Program-made: the position numbers and the translations under genes
In this document: one piece after another, positions 38,030 through 46,022 of the stretch
How the letters are laid out: every line of letters begins with the position of its first letter
Numbering within the stretch: the first letter of the stretch is position 1
Notes under the pieces: model-generated
What the model was told of the DNA's origin: nothing
Databases searched by the model: none
Seen by the model: the letters and a program-made list of their open reading frames with translations, nothing else
Assembly: GCF_000169455.1 (NCBI RefSeq)
Contig: NZ_AAYC01000017.1
Location: 1-64,000 of the forward strand
Direction of reading: 5' to 3'
DNA length: 64,000 bases
Source: Roseobacter sp. SK209-2-6
GTDB lineage: Bacteria; Pseudomonadota; Alphaproteobacteria; Rhodobacterales; Rhodobacteraceae

Positions 38030-38058
38030 TTGACTAATGAGATTATGGTATACCATAA
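38030..38058 (+). promoter_or_regulatory. Promoter with overlapping GntR operator
   Basis: The 16-bp perfect palindrome TTATGGTATACCATAA (38043-38058) overlaps the spacer and -10 region of a promoter with -35 TTGACT (38030-38035). Its GGTATACC core resembles sites of FCD-type GntR repressors. It lies midway between the gntR gene and the operon it faces. Confidence 0.75.
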
Positions 38059-38095
38059 GTCCAAGAAAGAAATCTCCTCTAACTCAGGTGCCCCC

Positions 38096-38698
38096 ATGCC
38101 CGCAGAAATCCGCAAAACCCTGCTTCACATCGAAGAGACCCTGATCGAGGGCGGCAAGGCAGCGCCACAGCCGCTAAAAATGATTGCCGCCATCGCCGTG
38201 ATCAAAAACCCCTGGGCGGGACGCGGATTTGTTGATGATCTGAAGCCAGAAATTCACGACTGCGCACCCGGACTAGGCGAGATGCTGACCAAGATGATCC
38301 TGGACGCAGCGGGCGGCGGCGCGGCTGTCGAAGGCTATGGTAAATCCGCTATTGTTGGTCTTGATGGAGAGGTCGAGCACGCCTCTGCCCTCATCCATAC
38401 GCTGCGTTTTGGAAATCATTACCGTGAGGCCGTCGGCGCCAAGAGCTATCTGGCCTTCTGCAACACCCGTGGCCCGGCCAATGCGCCCCTGATGATCCCG
38501 CTGATGGACAAGAATGACGGCGGACGGCGCTCACATTATCTGACCATCCAGACTTCGGTAGCAGATGCCCCGGCGGCGGATGAGATCGTCATCGCACTGG
38601 GAGCTTCCATCGGTGGACGCCCGCATCACCGCATTGGCGACCGCTATCAGGACCTCAAGGATCTGGGCCATGATGTCGACAACCCTGCAGCTGTCTGA
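38096..38698 (+). CDS. AA_synth (DUF1185) family protein
   Basis: The 200-residue protein reads PAEIRKTLLHIEETLIEGG, KNPWAGRGFVDDLKPE, HASALIHTLRFGNHYR and a C-terminal GGRPHHRIGDRYQD. These are the conserved blocks of the family labelled amino-acid synthesis (PF06684). The true reaction is unknown. The ATG at 38096 is chosen because conservation begins there. It is the first gene of the GntR-controlled operon and overlaps the next frame by 29 bp. Confidence 0.85.
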   Translation: MPAEIRKTLLHIEETLIEGGKAAPQPLKMIAAIAVIKNPWAGRGFVDDLKPEIHDCAPGLGEMLTKMILDAAGGGAAVEGYGKSAIVGLDGEVEHASALIHTLRFGNHYREAVGAKSYLAFCNTRGPANAPLMIPLMDKNDGGRRSHYLTIQTSVADAPAADEIVIALGASIGGRPHHRIGDRYQDLKDLGHDVDNPAAV

Positions 38699-40421
38699 AC
38701 CCTTCGGTACCCTCAGCTACCGCGAGGCCGGGAGCGGCGAGCCACTGGTACTGATCCACGGGGTCGGCATGCAAAGCGCTGCCTGGCATCCGCAGATCGA
38801 GGCGCTGTCGCGCAGCAACCGTGTGCTGGCACTGGACATGCCTGGCCATGGCGGCACATCGCCGCTGCCGCAGGGCTCCGATCTGCCCGATTATGTGGCC
38901 TGGCTGCATGCGGCCCTAACGGCTCTGGGCACAGGCCCGGTCAATCTGGCCGGTCACTCCATGGGGGCGCTGATTGCGGGCGGCTTTGCTGTGGAACACC
39001 CTGAGCTCCTGCGCCGTGTCGCCCTTTTGAACGGCGTCTTCCGCCGCGAAGCCCCGGCCCGCGCTGCTGTCGTCTCCCGCGCCGAAGAAATACAGACCGG
39101 GCAGATCGACCTGGAGACACCCCTGCAGCGCTGGTTCGGCAGTTCTGCCGCAGACCAGAAAGCCCAGCAGGAAGTTGCGGGATGGCTCTCCGAGGTGGAC
39201 CTGGGCGGCTACGCTACCGCCTACCGGGCTTTTGCCCGTGGCGATGCCACCTATGCTGGCCGTTTTGGCGGCATTGCCTGCCCTTTGCTTGCCTTGACTG
39301 GGGAAGACGATCCGAACTCCACTCCAGCCATGGCCCAGGCGATGGCAGAGGCCGCTCCACGGGGCAGCGCCGTAGCCCTAACCGGACGCCATATGGTGAA
39401 TTTGACCGCAGCTGATGCGGTCAACGACCACCTTTCACAATGGCTAAACCAGGCGGAACACATCGATCCCAAAGAACAGGAGGGCCACACCATGGCAAAG
39501 GATATGCAGACCTCTGACCCGCGCGCCCTGCGCGACGCCTTTGGAACCTTCATGACCGGTGTCACCGTTGTCACTACGCACGGCCTCGATGGCGCCCCGG
39601 TTGGTTTTACCGCCAATTCCTTTACCTCCGTGTCTCTGGACCCGCCTCTGGTGCTGGTCTGCCTCGCCAACAGCTCCCGCAATTATGAGGCCCTGACACA
39701 GGCGCCGGGCTTTGCAGTGAATATTCTGGCGGAAGGTCAGAAAGATATATCCAACACCTTTGCCCGCCCCTCCGAGGACCGCTTTGCCCAGGTGGATTGG
39801 CACCAGGGTCCGCATGGCGCGCCTGTGCTTGCCGGCACCTCTGCCTGGTTCGACTGCTCAATGCACAAGACCGTTCCGGCCGGCGACCATGTCATTCTGA
39901 TCGGCAAGGTCGAAGCTTTTGACACCAGCACTGCGCCGGGTCTTGGCTATGCCCGTGGCGCCTATGTCACCCCTGCCGCCGAAGCCGAAGCCCTGGCCAA
40001 GGGGGCAAGGCTGGTTGTCTCTGCCCTGGTTGAGCGCAGCGGCGAGGTACTCTTGGTGGATGACGGCAATGGCGGGCTCACCTTGCCACAGATGGAAGTG
40101 GGCAGATCCGGTGCCTCTGCCGCCCTAACCCAGCTGATCGAGGCTTCGGGCCTCTCGGCGGATCCAGGGTTTATCTATTCAGTTTTTGAAGATGCTGCGC
40201 GCGAACACCAGCATATCTCGTTCTTGTGCCAAGCGGCTGAAGGCGCGCCCAAACAGGGCTGTTTTACCGCTCTGACGCCCTCCACCCTGATGGACATTGC
40301 CGACCCGGCCATGCGCATCATGCTGGAGCGTTTCGCAAAGGAAAGCCACATGGGCAATTACGGGGTCTATTTCGGAAACCAAATCAGCGGCAATGTCCGC
40401 AAGATCGTGTCAGGGAGTTGA
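38670..40421 (+). CDS. Fusion: alpha/beta hydrolase - flavin reductase - degenerate Nudix-like domain
   Basis: The single 583-codon frame encodes three modules. An alpha/beta hydrolase (about residues 10-265) has nucleophile Ser97 in AGHSMGAL and an HGVGMQ oxyanion loop. A flavin reductase (about 285-440, FMN-binding) has FMTGVTVVTT, GFTANSFTSVSLDPPLVLVC and NTFARPSEDRF. A C-terminal domain (about 445-560) has a Nudix-like strand order but no REUxEE box. AGGAGGG at 39478-39484 precedes an in-frame ATG at 39492, so the reductase may also be made separately. It is linked to the LLM monooxygenase downstream, which needs reduced flavin. Confidence 0.85.
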   Translation: MMSTTLQLSEPFGTLSYREAGSGEPLVLIHGVGMQSAAWHPQIEALSRSNRVLALDMPGHGGTSPLPQGSDLPDYVAWLHAALTALGTGPVNLAGHSMGALIAGGFAVEHPELLRRVALLNGVFRREAPARAAVVSRAEEIQTGQIDLETPLQRWFGSSAADQKAQQEVAGWLSEVDLGGYATAYRAFARGDATYAGRFGGIACPLLALTGEDDPNSTPAMAQAMAEAAPRGSAVALTGRHMVNLTAADAVNDHLSQWLNQAEHIDPKEQEGHTMAKDMQTSDPRALRDAFGTFMTGVTVVTTHGLDGAPVGFTANSFTSVSLDPPLVLVCLANSSRNYEALTQAPGFAVNILAEGQKDISNTFARPSEDRFAQVDWHQGPHGAPVLAGTSAWFDCSMHKTVPAGDHVILIGKVEAFDTSTAPGLGYARGAYVTPAAEAEALAKGARLVVSALVERSGEVLLVDDGNGGLTLPQMEVGRSGASAALTQLIEASGLSADPGFIYSVFEDAAREHQHISFLCQAAEGAPKQGCFTALTPSTLMDIADPAMRIMLERFAKESHMGNYGVYFGNQISGNVRKIVSGS

Positions 40422-40426
40422 ACGGC

Positions 40427-41464
40427 ATGAAATTTTCCTTGTTTGCGCATATGGAGCGGATTTCCCCCGAGGATGACCAGAAGCAGCTTTATGATGAATT
40501 CATCGAGCTGTGCAAAATCGCTGACCGGGGCGGCATGCATGCGGTCTGGACCGGTGAGCATCACGGGATGAACTTCACCATTTCACCCAACCCCTTCCTG
40601 AATCTCGTCGACGTGGCCCGCCACACGGAACACGTGCGCCTGGGCACCGGCACCGTGATTGCGCCTTTCTGGCATCCGATCCGGCTGGCCGGAGAAGCCG
40701 CTCTGACCGACATCATCACCGACGGACGCCTCGATCTGGGCATCGCGCGCGGGGCCTATTCCTTTGAATACGAACGCATGATGCCCGGCATGGACGCCTG
40801 GGAAGCGGGCCAACGGATGCGGGAGCTGATCCCGGCGGTGCAGCAGCTCTGGAAGGGCAACTACGCGCAAGAGGGGGAGTTTCATTCCTTCCCGGAGACC
40901 ACCTCTTCTCCCAAACCTGTCCAGCAGGACGGCCCGCCGATCTGGGTCGCCGCCCGCGACCCCAACAGCCATGAATTTGCGGTTTCCAATGGCTGCAATG
41001 TGCAGGTGACGCCGCTCTGGCAGGGCGACGGCGAAATCAAAAGCCTGATGGAGCGTTTTACCTCCGCCTGCGCCAAATTTCCCGAGATGCCTCGCCCCAA
41101 GATCATGCTCTTGCAGCATACCTATGTGGCTGACAGTGCCGAGGATGTGAAACTGGCCGCAGAAGAACTGAACCGCTTCTACTGCTACTTTGGCGCCTGG
41201 TTCAAAAACGAACGCCCCGTCGATCAGGGGCTGATCCAGCCGCTGACAGAGGCGGAAATCGCTGCGCACCCTTTCTATAGCCCCGAAGCCATGGAGCGGG
41301 ATCTGGTTATCGCCGAGCCTTCGGGGGTGATTGAAAGGCTGAAGAAATATGAAGCCCTGGGCTATGATGAATATTCATTCTGGATAGACTCCAGCATGAG
41401 TTTTGAGCGCAAGAAAGCCTCGCTGGAGCGCTTCATCAATGATGTCATGCCGGCCTTCGCATAA
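40427..41464 (+). CDS. LLM-class flavin-dependent monooxygenase (bacterial luciferase-like)
   Basis: This 345-residue TIM-barrel enzyme has WTGEHHGMNFTISPNPFL, RLGTGTVIAPFWHPIRLAGE and DGRLDLGIARGAYSFEYERM, typical of LLM alkanal- or heterocycle-oxidising monooxygenases. These use reduced FMN and O2, here presumably supplied by the fused flavin reductase encoded just upstream. ATG 40427 lies 5 bp after the fusion stop, with GGGAG ahead. The substrate is unknown; the aldehyde dehydrogenase next door suggests an aldehyde product. Confidence 0.92.
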   Translation: MKFSLFAHMERISPEDDQKQLYDEFIELCKIADRGGMHAVWTGEHHGMNFTISPNPFLNLVDVARHTEHVRLGTGTVIAPFWHPIRLAGEAALTDIITDGRLDLGIARGAYSFEYERMMPGMDAWEAGQRMRELIPAVQQLWKGNYAQEGEFHSFPETTSSPKPVQQDGPPIWVAARDPNSHEFAVSNGCNVQVTPLWQGDGEIKSLMERFTSACAKFPEMPRPKIMLLQHTYVADSAEDVKLAAEELNRFYCYFGAWFKNERPVDQGLIQPLTEAEIAAHPFYSPEAMERDLVIAEPSGVIERLKKYEALGYDEYSFWIDSSMSFERKKASLERFINDVMPAFA

Positions 41465-41473
41465 GGAATAACC

Positions 41474-42937
41474 ATGCAGGATTTTCAGCAATATATCGGC
41501 GGCGCCTTCGAGGATGGCTGCGCCAGCTTCGACAGCCTCGATCCCGCAACCGGCAAATCCTGGGCGCGGATGCCTGCGGCCAGCGCGCAGGACGTGAACC
41601 GGGCCGTGCGGGCGGCGGAAGACGCCTTTTACGGCTCCGAATGGGCCAGCATGACGGCCAGCCTGCGCGGCAAGCTACTACTGCGCCTGGCAGACCTGGT
41701 GGCAGAGAACGCGCCGCGCCTGGCAGAGCTGGAAACCCGCGACACCGGCAAGATCATCCGCGAGACCTCAGCCCAGATCGCCTATGTGGCGGAATACTAC
41801 CGCTACTACGCGGGCTTGGCGGATAAGATCGAAGGCGCGCATCTGCCAATCGACAAGCCGGACATGGAGGTCTGGCTGCGGCGAGAGCCCATTGGCGTCG
41901 TTGCCGCTGTGGTGCCCTGGAACTCGCAGCTGTTTCTGTCAGCGGTGAAAATCGGCCCGGCACTTGCGGCGGGCTGTACCGTGGTGCTGAAAGCCAGCGA
42001 AGAAGGCCCCGCCCCGATGCTGGAGTTTGCCCGGATCTTTGATCAGGCAGGCTTTCCTGCTGGCGTCCTGAATGTGATCACCGGCGGCCCGGAGGCGGGA
42101 GCGGCACTGACGGCCCACGAGAAAGTTGCCCATGTGGCCTTTACCGGTGGGCCGGAAACCGCTCGCCACATCGTGCGCAACTCGGCGGAAAACCTCGCGT
42201 CCACCTCGCTGGAGCTGGGCGGTAAATCGCCTTTCATCGTCTTTGAAGACGCCGACATTGAGAGCGCGGTGAACGCCCAGGTCTCCGGCATCTTTGCCGC
42301 CACCGGCCAAAGCTGTGTCGCAGGCTCGCGCCTGGTGGTTGCAAACTCGATCAAGGATCAGTTCCTGGCGCGGCTGAAGGAAAAGGCCGAAGCCGTGGTG
42401 ATCGGCGCGCCGGACGATATGGCAACCGAAGTCGGGCCCCTTTGCACCAAGGCCCAGCGCGATCACGCGCTGGCCTTAATTGAAGCCTCGCAAGCGGCAG
42501 GCGCACGATTGGTGACGGGCGGCAAGGCCCTGGACAGGGAGGGGTTCTATTTCCCGCCCACCATCCTGGATTGTTCCGATGCGCCGGATGCGTCCTGTCT
42601 GAGCCAGGAATTCTTTGGTCCGGTGCTGTCGGTGGTCAGTTTCGACAGCGAAGAAGAGGCCCTGCGGATTGCCAATGACACCAAATTCGGCCTCGCCTCC
42701 GGTGTCTTCACCCAGAGCTTGACCCGCGCACACCGGATGATCCGGGGCATTCGCGCGGGCATCGTCTGGGTCAATACCTATCGGGCGGTTTCCCCCATTG
42801 CGCCCTTTGGCGGCCATGGTCTGTCTGGGCACGGGCGCGAAGGCGGGCTGCAGGCTGCTCTGGATTACACCAAGGTGAAGGCAGTCTGGCTGCGCACCTC
42901 AGATGACCCGATCCCGGATCCATTTGTCATGCGTTAA
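41474..42937 (+). CDS. Aldehyde dehydrogenase of the GntR-controlled cluster
   Basis: The 487-residue enzyme has LELGGKSPFIVFEDAD, catalytic Cys281 in GQSCVAGSR and FFGPVLSVVSF. It oxidises an aldehyde produced within the pathway. It starts 9 bp after the LLM gene with AAGGA upstream, so it is in the same transcript. It is only a distant paralogue of the aldehyde dehydrogenase at 16329-17786 and has its own substrate range. Confidence 0.92.
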   Translation: MQDFQQYIGGAFEDGCASFDSLDPATGKSWARMPAASAQDVNRAVRAAEDAFYGSEWASMTASLRGKLLLRLADLVAENAPRLAELETRDTGKIIRETSAQIAYVAEYYRYYAGLADKIEGAHLPIDKPDMEVWLRREPIGVVAAVVPWNSQLFLSAVKIGPALAAGCTVVLKASEEGPAPMLEFARIFDQAGFPAGVLNVITGGPEAGAALTAHEKVAHVAFTGGPETARHIVRNSAENLASTSLELGGKSPFIVFEDADIESAVNAQVSGIFAATGQSCVAGSRLVVANSIKDQFLARLKEKAEAVVIGAPDDMATEVGPLCTKAQRDHALALIEASQAAGARLVTGGKALDREGFYFPPTILDCSDAPDASCLSQEFFGPVLSVVSFDSEEEALRIANDTKFGLASGVFTQSLTRAHRMIRGIRAGIVWVNTYRAVSPIAPFGGHGLSGHGREGGLQAALDYTKVKAVWLRTSDDPIPDPFVMR

Positions 42938-43011
42938 TCAATCTGGGGCGAGTTAGGCCAAAGCTTTGGCGCGATAAAATTGCCATTGCGCATCCCTGCG
43001 CTTTGGTATCA

Positions 43012-43050
43012 CCTTGAGAGCATGGTGGTTCACCACCGGTTCTCAAGGAG
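43012..43050 (+). promoter_or_regulatory. Stem-loop that can mask the ribosome-binding site of the FAH gene
   Basis: CCTTGAGA (43012-43019) pairs perfectly with TCTCAAGG (43041-43048). Inside, GGTGGT (43024-43029) pairs with ACCACC (43032-43037). The outer 3' arm overlaps the ribosome-binding site AAGGAG (43045-43050) of the gene starting at 43059. Confidence 0.7.
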
Positions 43051-43058
43051 CATCAGAA

Positions 43059-43754
43059 ATGTCCCCAACCCTTTTTCCGCGGCCAGAGCAATTGACGATC
43101 CCGGTCCATGGGGAAACGGCAGAATTCCCCGTGAACCGCATTTTTTGCGTTGGGCGCAATTATGCGGCCCATGCAGCGGAGATGGGCGTTGAGGTGGATC
43201 GCGAAGCACCTTTCTACTTCACCAAATCAGCGGCCAATGCAGTCCTTACCGGCTGTGAGGTTCCCTACCCACCGGGGACAGAGAATTTTCACTATGAGAT
43301 GGAACTGGCCCTGGCAATTGGCGCCAGTGCTTTTCGCGCCAGCCCAGAGGAGGCACGCGCGGCGATATATGGCTACGGCTGTGCGCTGGACATGACCCGA
43401 CGCGATTTGCAGATCCGTGAGCGCCAAAAGCAGCGCCCTTGGGATTTGGGAAAGGATCTGGAACAGGGAACCGTGTTAGCGCCTTTTACCAAGGCCAGTG
43501 ACTGGGGGCCTGTTGCTGAACAACCTATCTGGCTGGAATTGGACGGTGAGATCAAACAGGACGCGACACTGGCTGAACTGATCTGGAGCTGTGAAGAAAT
43601 CATCTGCCACCTCTCTTGCTATTACCATCTGCAACCTGGCGACATCATCTTGACAGGTACACCCGCCGGAGTTGGGCCAATTCTGGCAGGACAAAGCATC
43701 AAAGGGGGAATTGAAGGTCTGACCTCGGTCTCACTGAAACTCTGCAAAGAGTGA
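43059..43754 (+). CDS. Fumarylacetoacetate-hydrolase (FAH) family protein
   Basis: The 231-residue protein has VGRNYAAHAAEMG, the metal-binding Glu triad around FHYEMELALAIG, GCALDMTRRDLQ and TGTPAGVGP. FAH proteins hydrolyse or decarboxylate acyl-pyruvate-like diketo acids or 2-hydroxymuconate-type acids. It is the last gene of the cluster. ATG 43059 follows AAGGAG within the stem-loop at 43012-43050. The longer frame to 43014 would initiate inside the hairpin. Confidence 0.9.
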   Translation: MSPTLFPRPEQLTIPVHGETAEFPVNRIFCVGRNYAAHAAEMGVEVDREAPFYFTKSAANAVLTGCEVPYPPGTENFHYEMELALAIGASAFRASPEEARAAIYGYGCALDMTRRDLQIRERQKQRPWDLGKDLEQGTVLAPFTKASDWGPVAEQPIWLELDGEIKQDATLAELIWSCEEIICHLSCYYHLQPGDIILTGTPAGVGPILAGQSIKGGIEGLTSVSLKLCKE

Positions 43755-44321
43755 GGTGATCAAATCCGGGGTGGCGATAGCGTTCGAATGCGTCAACCAC
43801 GGGTTCCATGCGTCCATTCGCAATCTCATTTTCGCACTGCATAGTGGCATGACGTCGCAGATATAGCCCCGGCATTTGGTCATCCAGGAACGCGCAACAG
43901 GGACGTCACCTAGCGAAAAACTATGGAACATGTTAACAATAGCGTCACATTCTCGCAGTTTTGAAATGCGAGCACTATGGAGAACCGATCACGCGACTTG
44001 AATTGCCATCTTCTGGTTAGGCCAACGGGGATTGCTATTCACAGCTCTTAATGTTGGAATGTATCAAAGCGCGACGCAGATTCTGCCTTTCTGTAACATC
44101 AAACCCTTATGCCAAGATTCCGATCCCGGCATTTCATGAGTAAAAAATGTATGATCTGCCATTGATAGTTACAAATGCACCCAATAGCAGAGACTGAAAG
44201 GTTCGATTATTGAACCGATCAAGCCAGATCGGGTCAGAAACAAAAAAGAAAGCACCGCAGTGCGCAATATTAGTTTGCGCCCCTGTTGGTAGGACAAACG
44301 AAGGTCAAAGGGAGGAAACAC
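43755..44321. other. 567-bp intergenic region before the TRAP genes
   Basis: No supported gene. It is more A+T-rich than its surroundings and holds the TRAP-gene promoter region. A short dyad GGTTC-N7-GAACC lies at 44200-44216. Just before dctP, AAGGGAGG forms a strong ribosome-binding site. A minus-strand stretch (about 43770-43925) reads like a degenerate protein C-terminus, but I cannot name it. Confidence 0.5.
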
Positions 44322-45368
44322 ATGACCACGCGTAGAAAGCTTCTTGGAGCCGCAGGCGCAGCAGCCATCGCAACGCTCTGCGCCACGCAGGCCTTTGCCG
44401 AGGACGTTACACTGAAACTGCACCAGTTCCTGCCAGCGCAGGCCAATGTGCCAAAGCTGATTCTGGACGTTTGGGCGGATAAGGTCGAAGCCTCCTCGAA
44501 CGGTGAGATCAAGATTGACCGCTATCCTTCGATGCAGCTGGGCGGCAAGCCACCAGAGCTTCTGGATCAGGCAATGGATGGCGTTGCGGATATCGTCTGG
44601 ACCGTTGTTGGCTATACCCCCGGTCGTTTCCCATCGACCGAAGTCTTTGAACTGCCCTTTATGATGACCAATGCGCGTGCCACATCGCATGCTTATTGGG
44701 AAATGTTCGACAAACACATGAAGGACACCGAGTTCAAGGATGTGAAAATCCTGGGCACCTGGGTACACGGCCCTGGCATGATCCATACCGCTGACCCGAT
44801 TGAGTCCCCAGCCGACCTGCAGGGCGTTAAGATCCGCGGTGGTGGCCGTTCGGTAAACGCGCTTCTGACAGAGCTGGGTGCCACCCCAGTTGGCATGCCC
44901 GTTCCTGCGATCCCGGAAAGCCTCTCCAAAGGTGTGATTGATGGCACCACCATCCCTTGGGAAGTGACCGCTGCCCTGAAAGTGCCGGAGCTGGTCGAAA
45001 ACCACACCGAGTTTACCGGCAAGGCGCTTTACACGCTGACCTTTGTTCTGGCGATGAACAAAGAGCGCTATGAAAGCCTGAGCGACGCCCAGCGCGCTGC
45101 GATCGATGAAAACTCTGGCCTGGAGTTCTCTGTCTTTGCGGGCGGCACCATGGAAGATTCCGATGGTCCTTCGCGTGAAATGGCACTGGATAACGGCAAC
45201 AATGTTATCACCTTGGACGAAAGCCAGACTGCCGAATGGCGCAAGCTGTCCCAGCCCGTCTATGACAATTGGCTGGCGGATATGTCTGAAAAAGGCATCG
45301 ATGGCCAAGCCTTGCTGGAAGAAGCGACTCAGCTGATCGAAAAATACACACCGCAATACGCGAACTAA
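44322..45368 (+). CDS. dctP: TRAP transporter solute-binding protein
   Basis: The 348-residue precursor has a twin-Arg-like start (TTRRKLLGAAGAAA) and a cleavage site after QAFA. The DctP signature includes LHQFLPAQANVPK, LGGKPPELLDQAMDGVADIV, RGGGRSVN with the carboxylate-binding Arg and DGTTIPWEVT. It binds an organic acid in the periplasm. AAGGGAGG before ATG 44322 sets the start. Its place right after the catabolic cluster suggests it imports that cluster's substrate or a related acid. Confidence 0.94.
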   Translation: MTTRRKLLGAAGAAAIATLCATQAFAEDVTLKLHQFLPAQANVPKLILDVWADKVEASSNGEIKIDRYPSMQLGGKPPELLDQAMDGVADIVWTVVGYTPGRFPSTEVFELPFMMTNARATSHAYWEMFDKHMKDTEFKDVKILGTWVHGPGMIHTADPIESPADLQGVKIRGGGRSVNALLTELGATPVGMPVPAIPESLSKGVIDGTTIPWEVTAALKVPELVENHTEFTGKALYTLTFVLAMNKERYESLSDAQRAAIDENSGLEFSVFAGGTMEDSDGPSREMALDNGNNVITLDESQTAEWRKLSQPVYDNWLADMSEKGIDGQALLEEATQLIEKYTPQYAN

Positions 45369-45384
45369 GCTGTATGACTGTCAG

Positions 45385-45417
45385 AGGGCCGCGGCATTCT
45401 CCGTGCCGCGGCCCTTT
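45385..45417 (+). terminator. Intercistronic hairpin between dctP and dctQ
   Basis: A perfect 12-bp stem AGGGCCGCGGCA (45385-45396)/TGCCGCGGCCCT (45404-45415) is followed by TT. Hairpins here usually stabilise the abundant binding-protein mRNA and reduce permease expression. Confidence 0.75.
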
Positions 45418-45440
45418 GCACGCAAAAAAAGGTACTCACC

Positions 45441-46022
45441 ATGCACAAGCTCATGTCGGGACTGGCCAGAAGCATGGCCATCTTGGGCGGTATGGTCCTC
45501 TCTCTTCTCATCATTATGACTTGCTTATCGATCGTTGGGCGCCTGCTGAATGGCGCCTTTCACAGCGATCTGATGAGCAGCCTTGCACCAGAGTTCTCTG
45601 GCTGGATGGTGACTTGGGTTGGACCGATCAATGGCGATTTCGAACTGGTTGAAGCCGGTGTCGCCTTTGCCATCTTCGCCTTTCTTCCGCTCTGTCAGAT
45701 TACAGCGGGCCATGCCTCTGTCGATGTCGTGGCCAATAGTTTTTCGCGCGGGGTAAAGCGGTTCCTGCGCATGGTGACCGAAATTGTCTTTGCCTTGGCC
45801 CTGGTGCTGATCGCCTGGCGCTTGGCCGAAGGCACAATCAGCAAATTTGGCAATGGTGAAACCTCCTTCCTTCTGGAGTTCCCGGTCTGGTGGGCCTTTG
45901 CCGCCAGCCTGGTGGGCGCCATCATCGCCGCCATTGTCGGCATCTATATGGGCGCGGTGCGCACCTATGAATTCTTTACCGGCCGGATCCAGATCTGGGA
46001 CGGCGTGGAGGGCGAACAGTGA
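45441..46022 (+). CDS. dctQ: TRAP transporter small permease
   Basis: This 193-residue four-helix membrane protein has the DctQ-like spacing. Positively charged loops follow helix 1, and the conserved VEAGVAFAIFAFLPLCQ precedes the HASVDV segment. It pairs with the large permease, with which it overlaps by 4 bp (GTGA). It joins the 12-helix DctM to form the Na+-coupled transporter. Confidence 0.9.
   Translation: MHKLMSGLARSMAILGGMVLSLLIIMTCLSIVGRLLNGAFHSDLMSSLAPEFSGWMVTWVGPINGDFELVEAGVAFAIFAFLPLCQITAGHASVDVVANSFSRGVKRFLRMVTEIVFALALVLIAWRLAEGTISKFGNGETSFLLEFPVWWAFAASLVGAIIAAIVGIYMGAVRTYEFFTGRIQIWDGVEGEQ

Noticed and set aside
43755-43931. Gene or LysR-type remnant on the minus strand after the FAH gene
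   Set aside because: One frame reads protein-like (ENEIANGRMEPVVDAFERY), but it is short, has no start and I cannot match it to a family.
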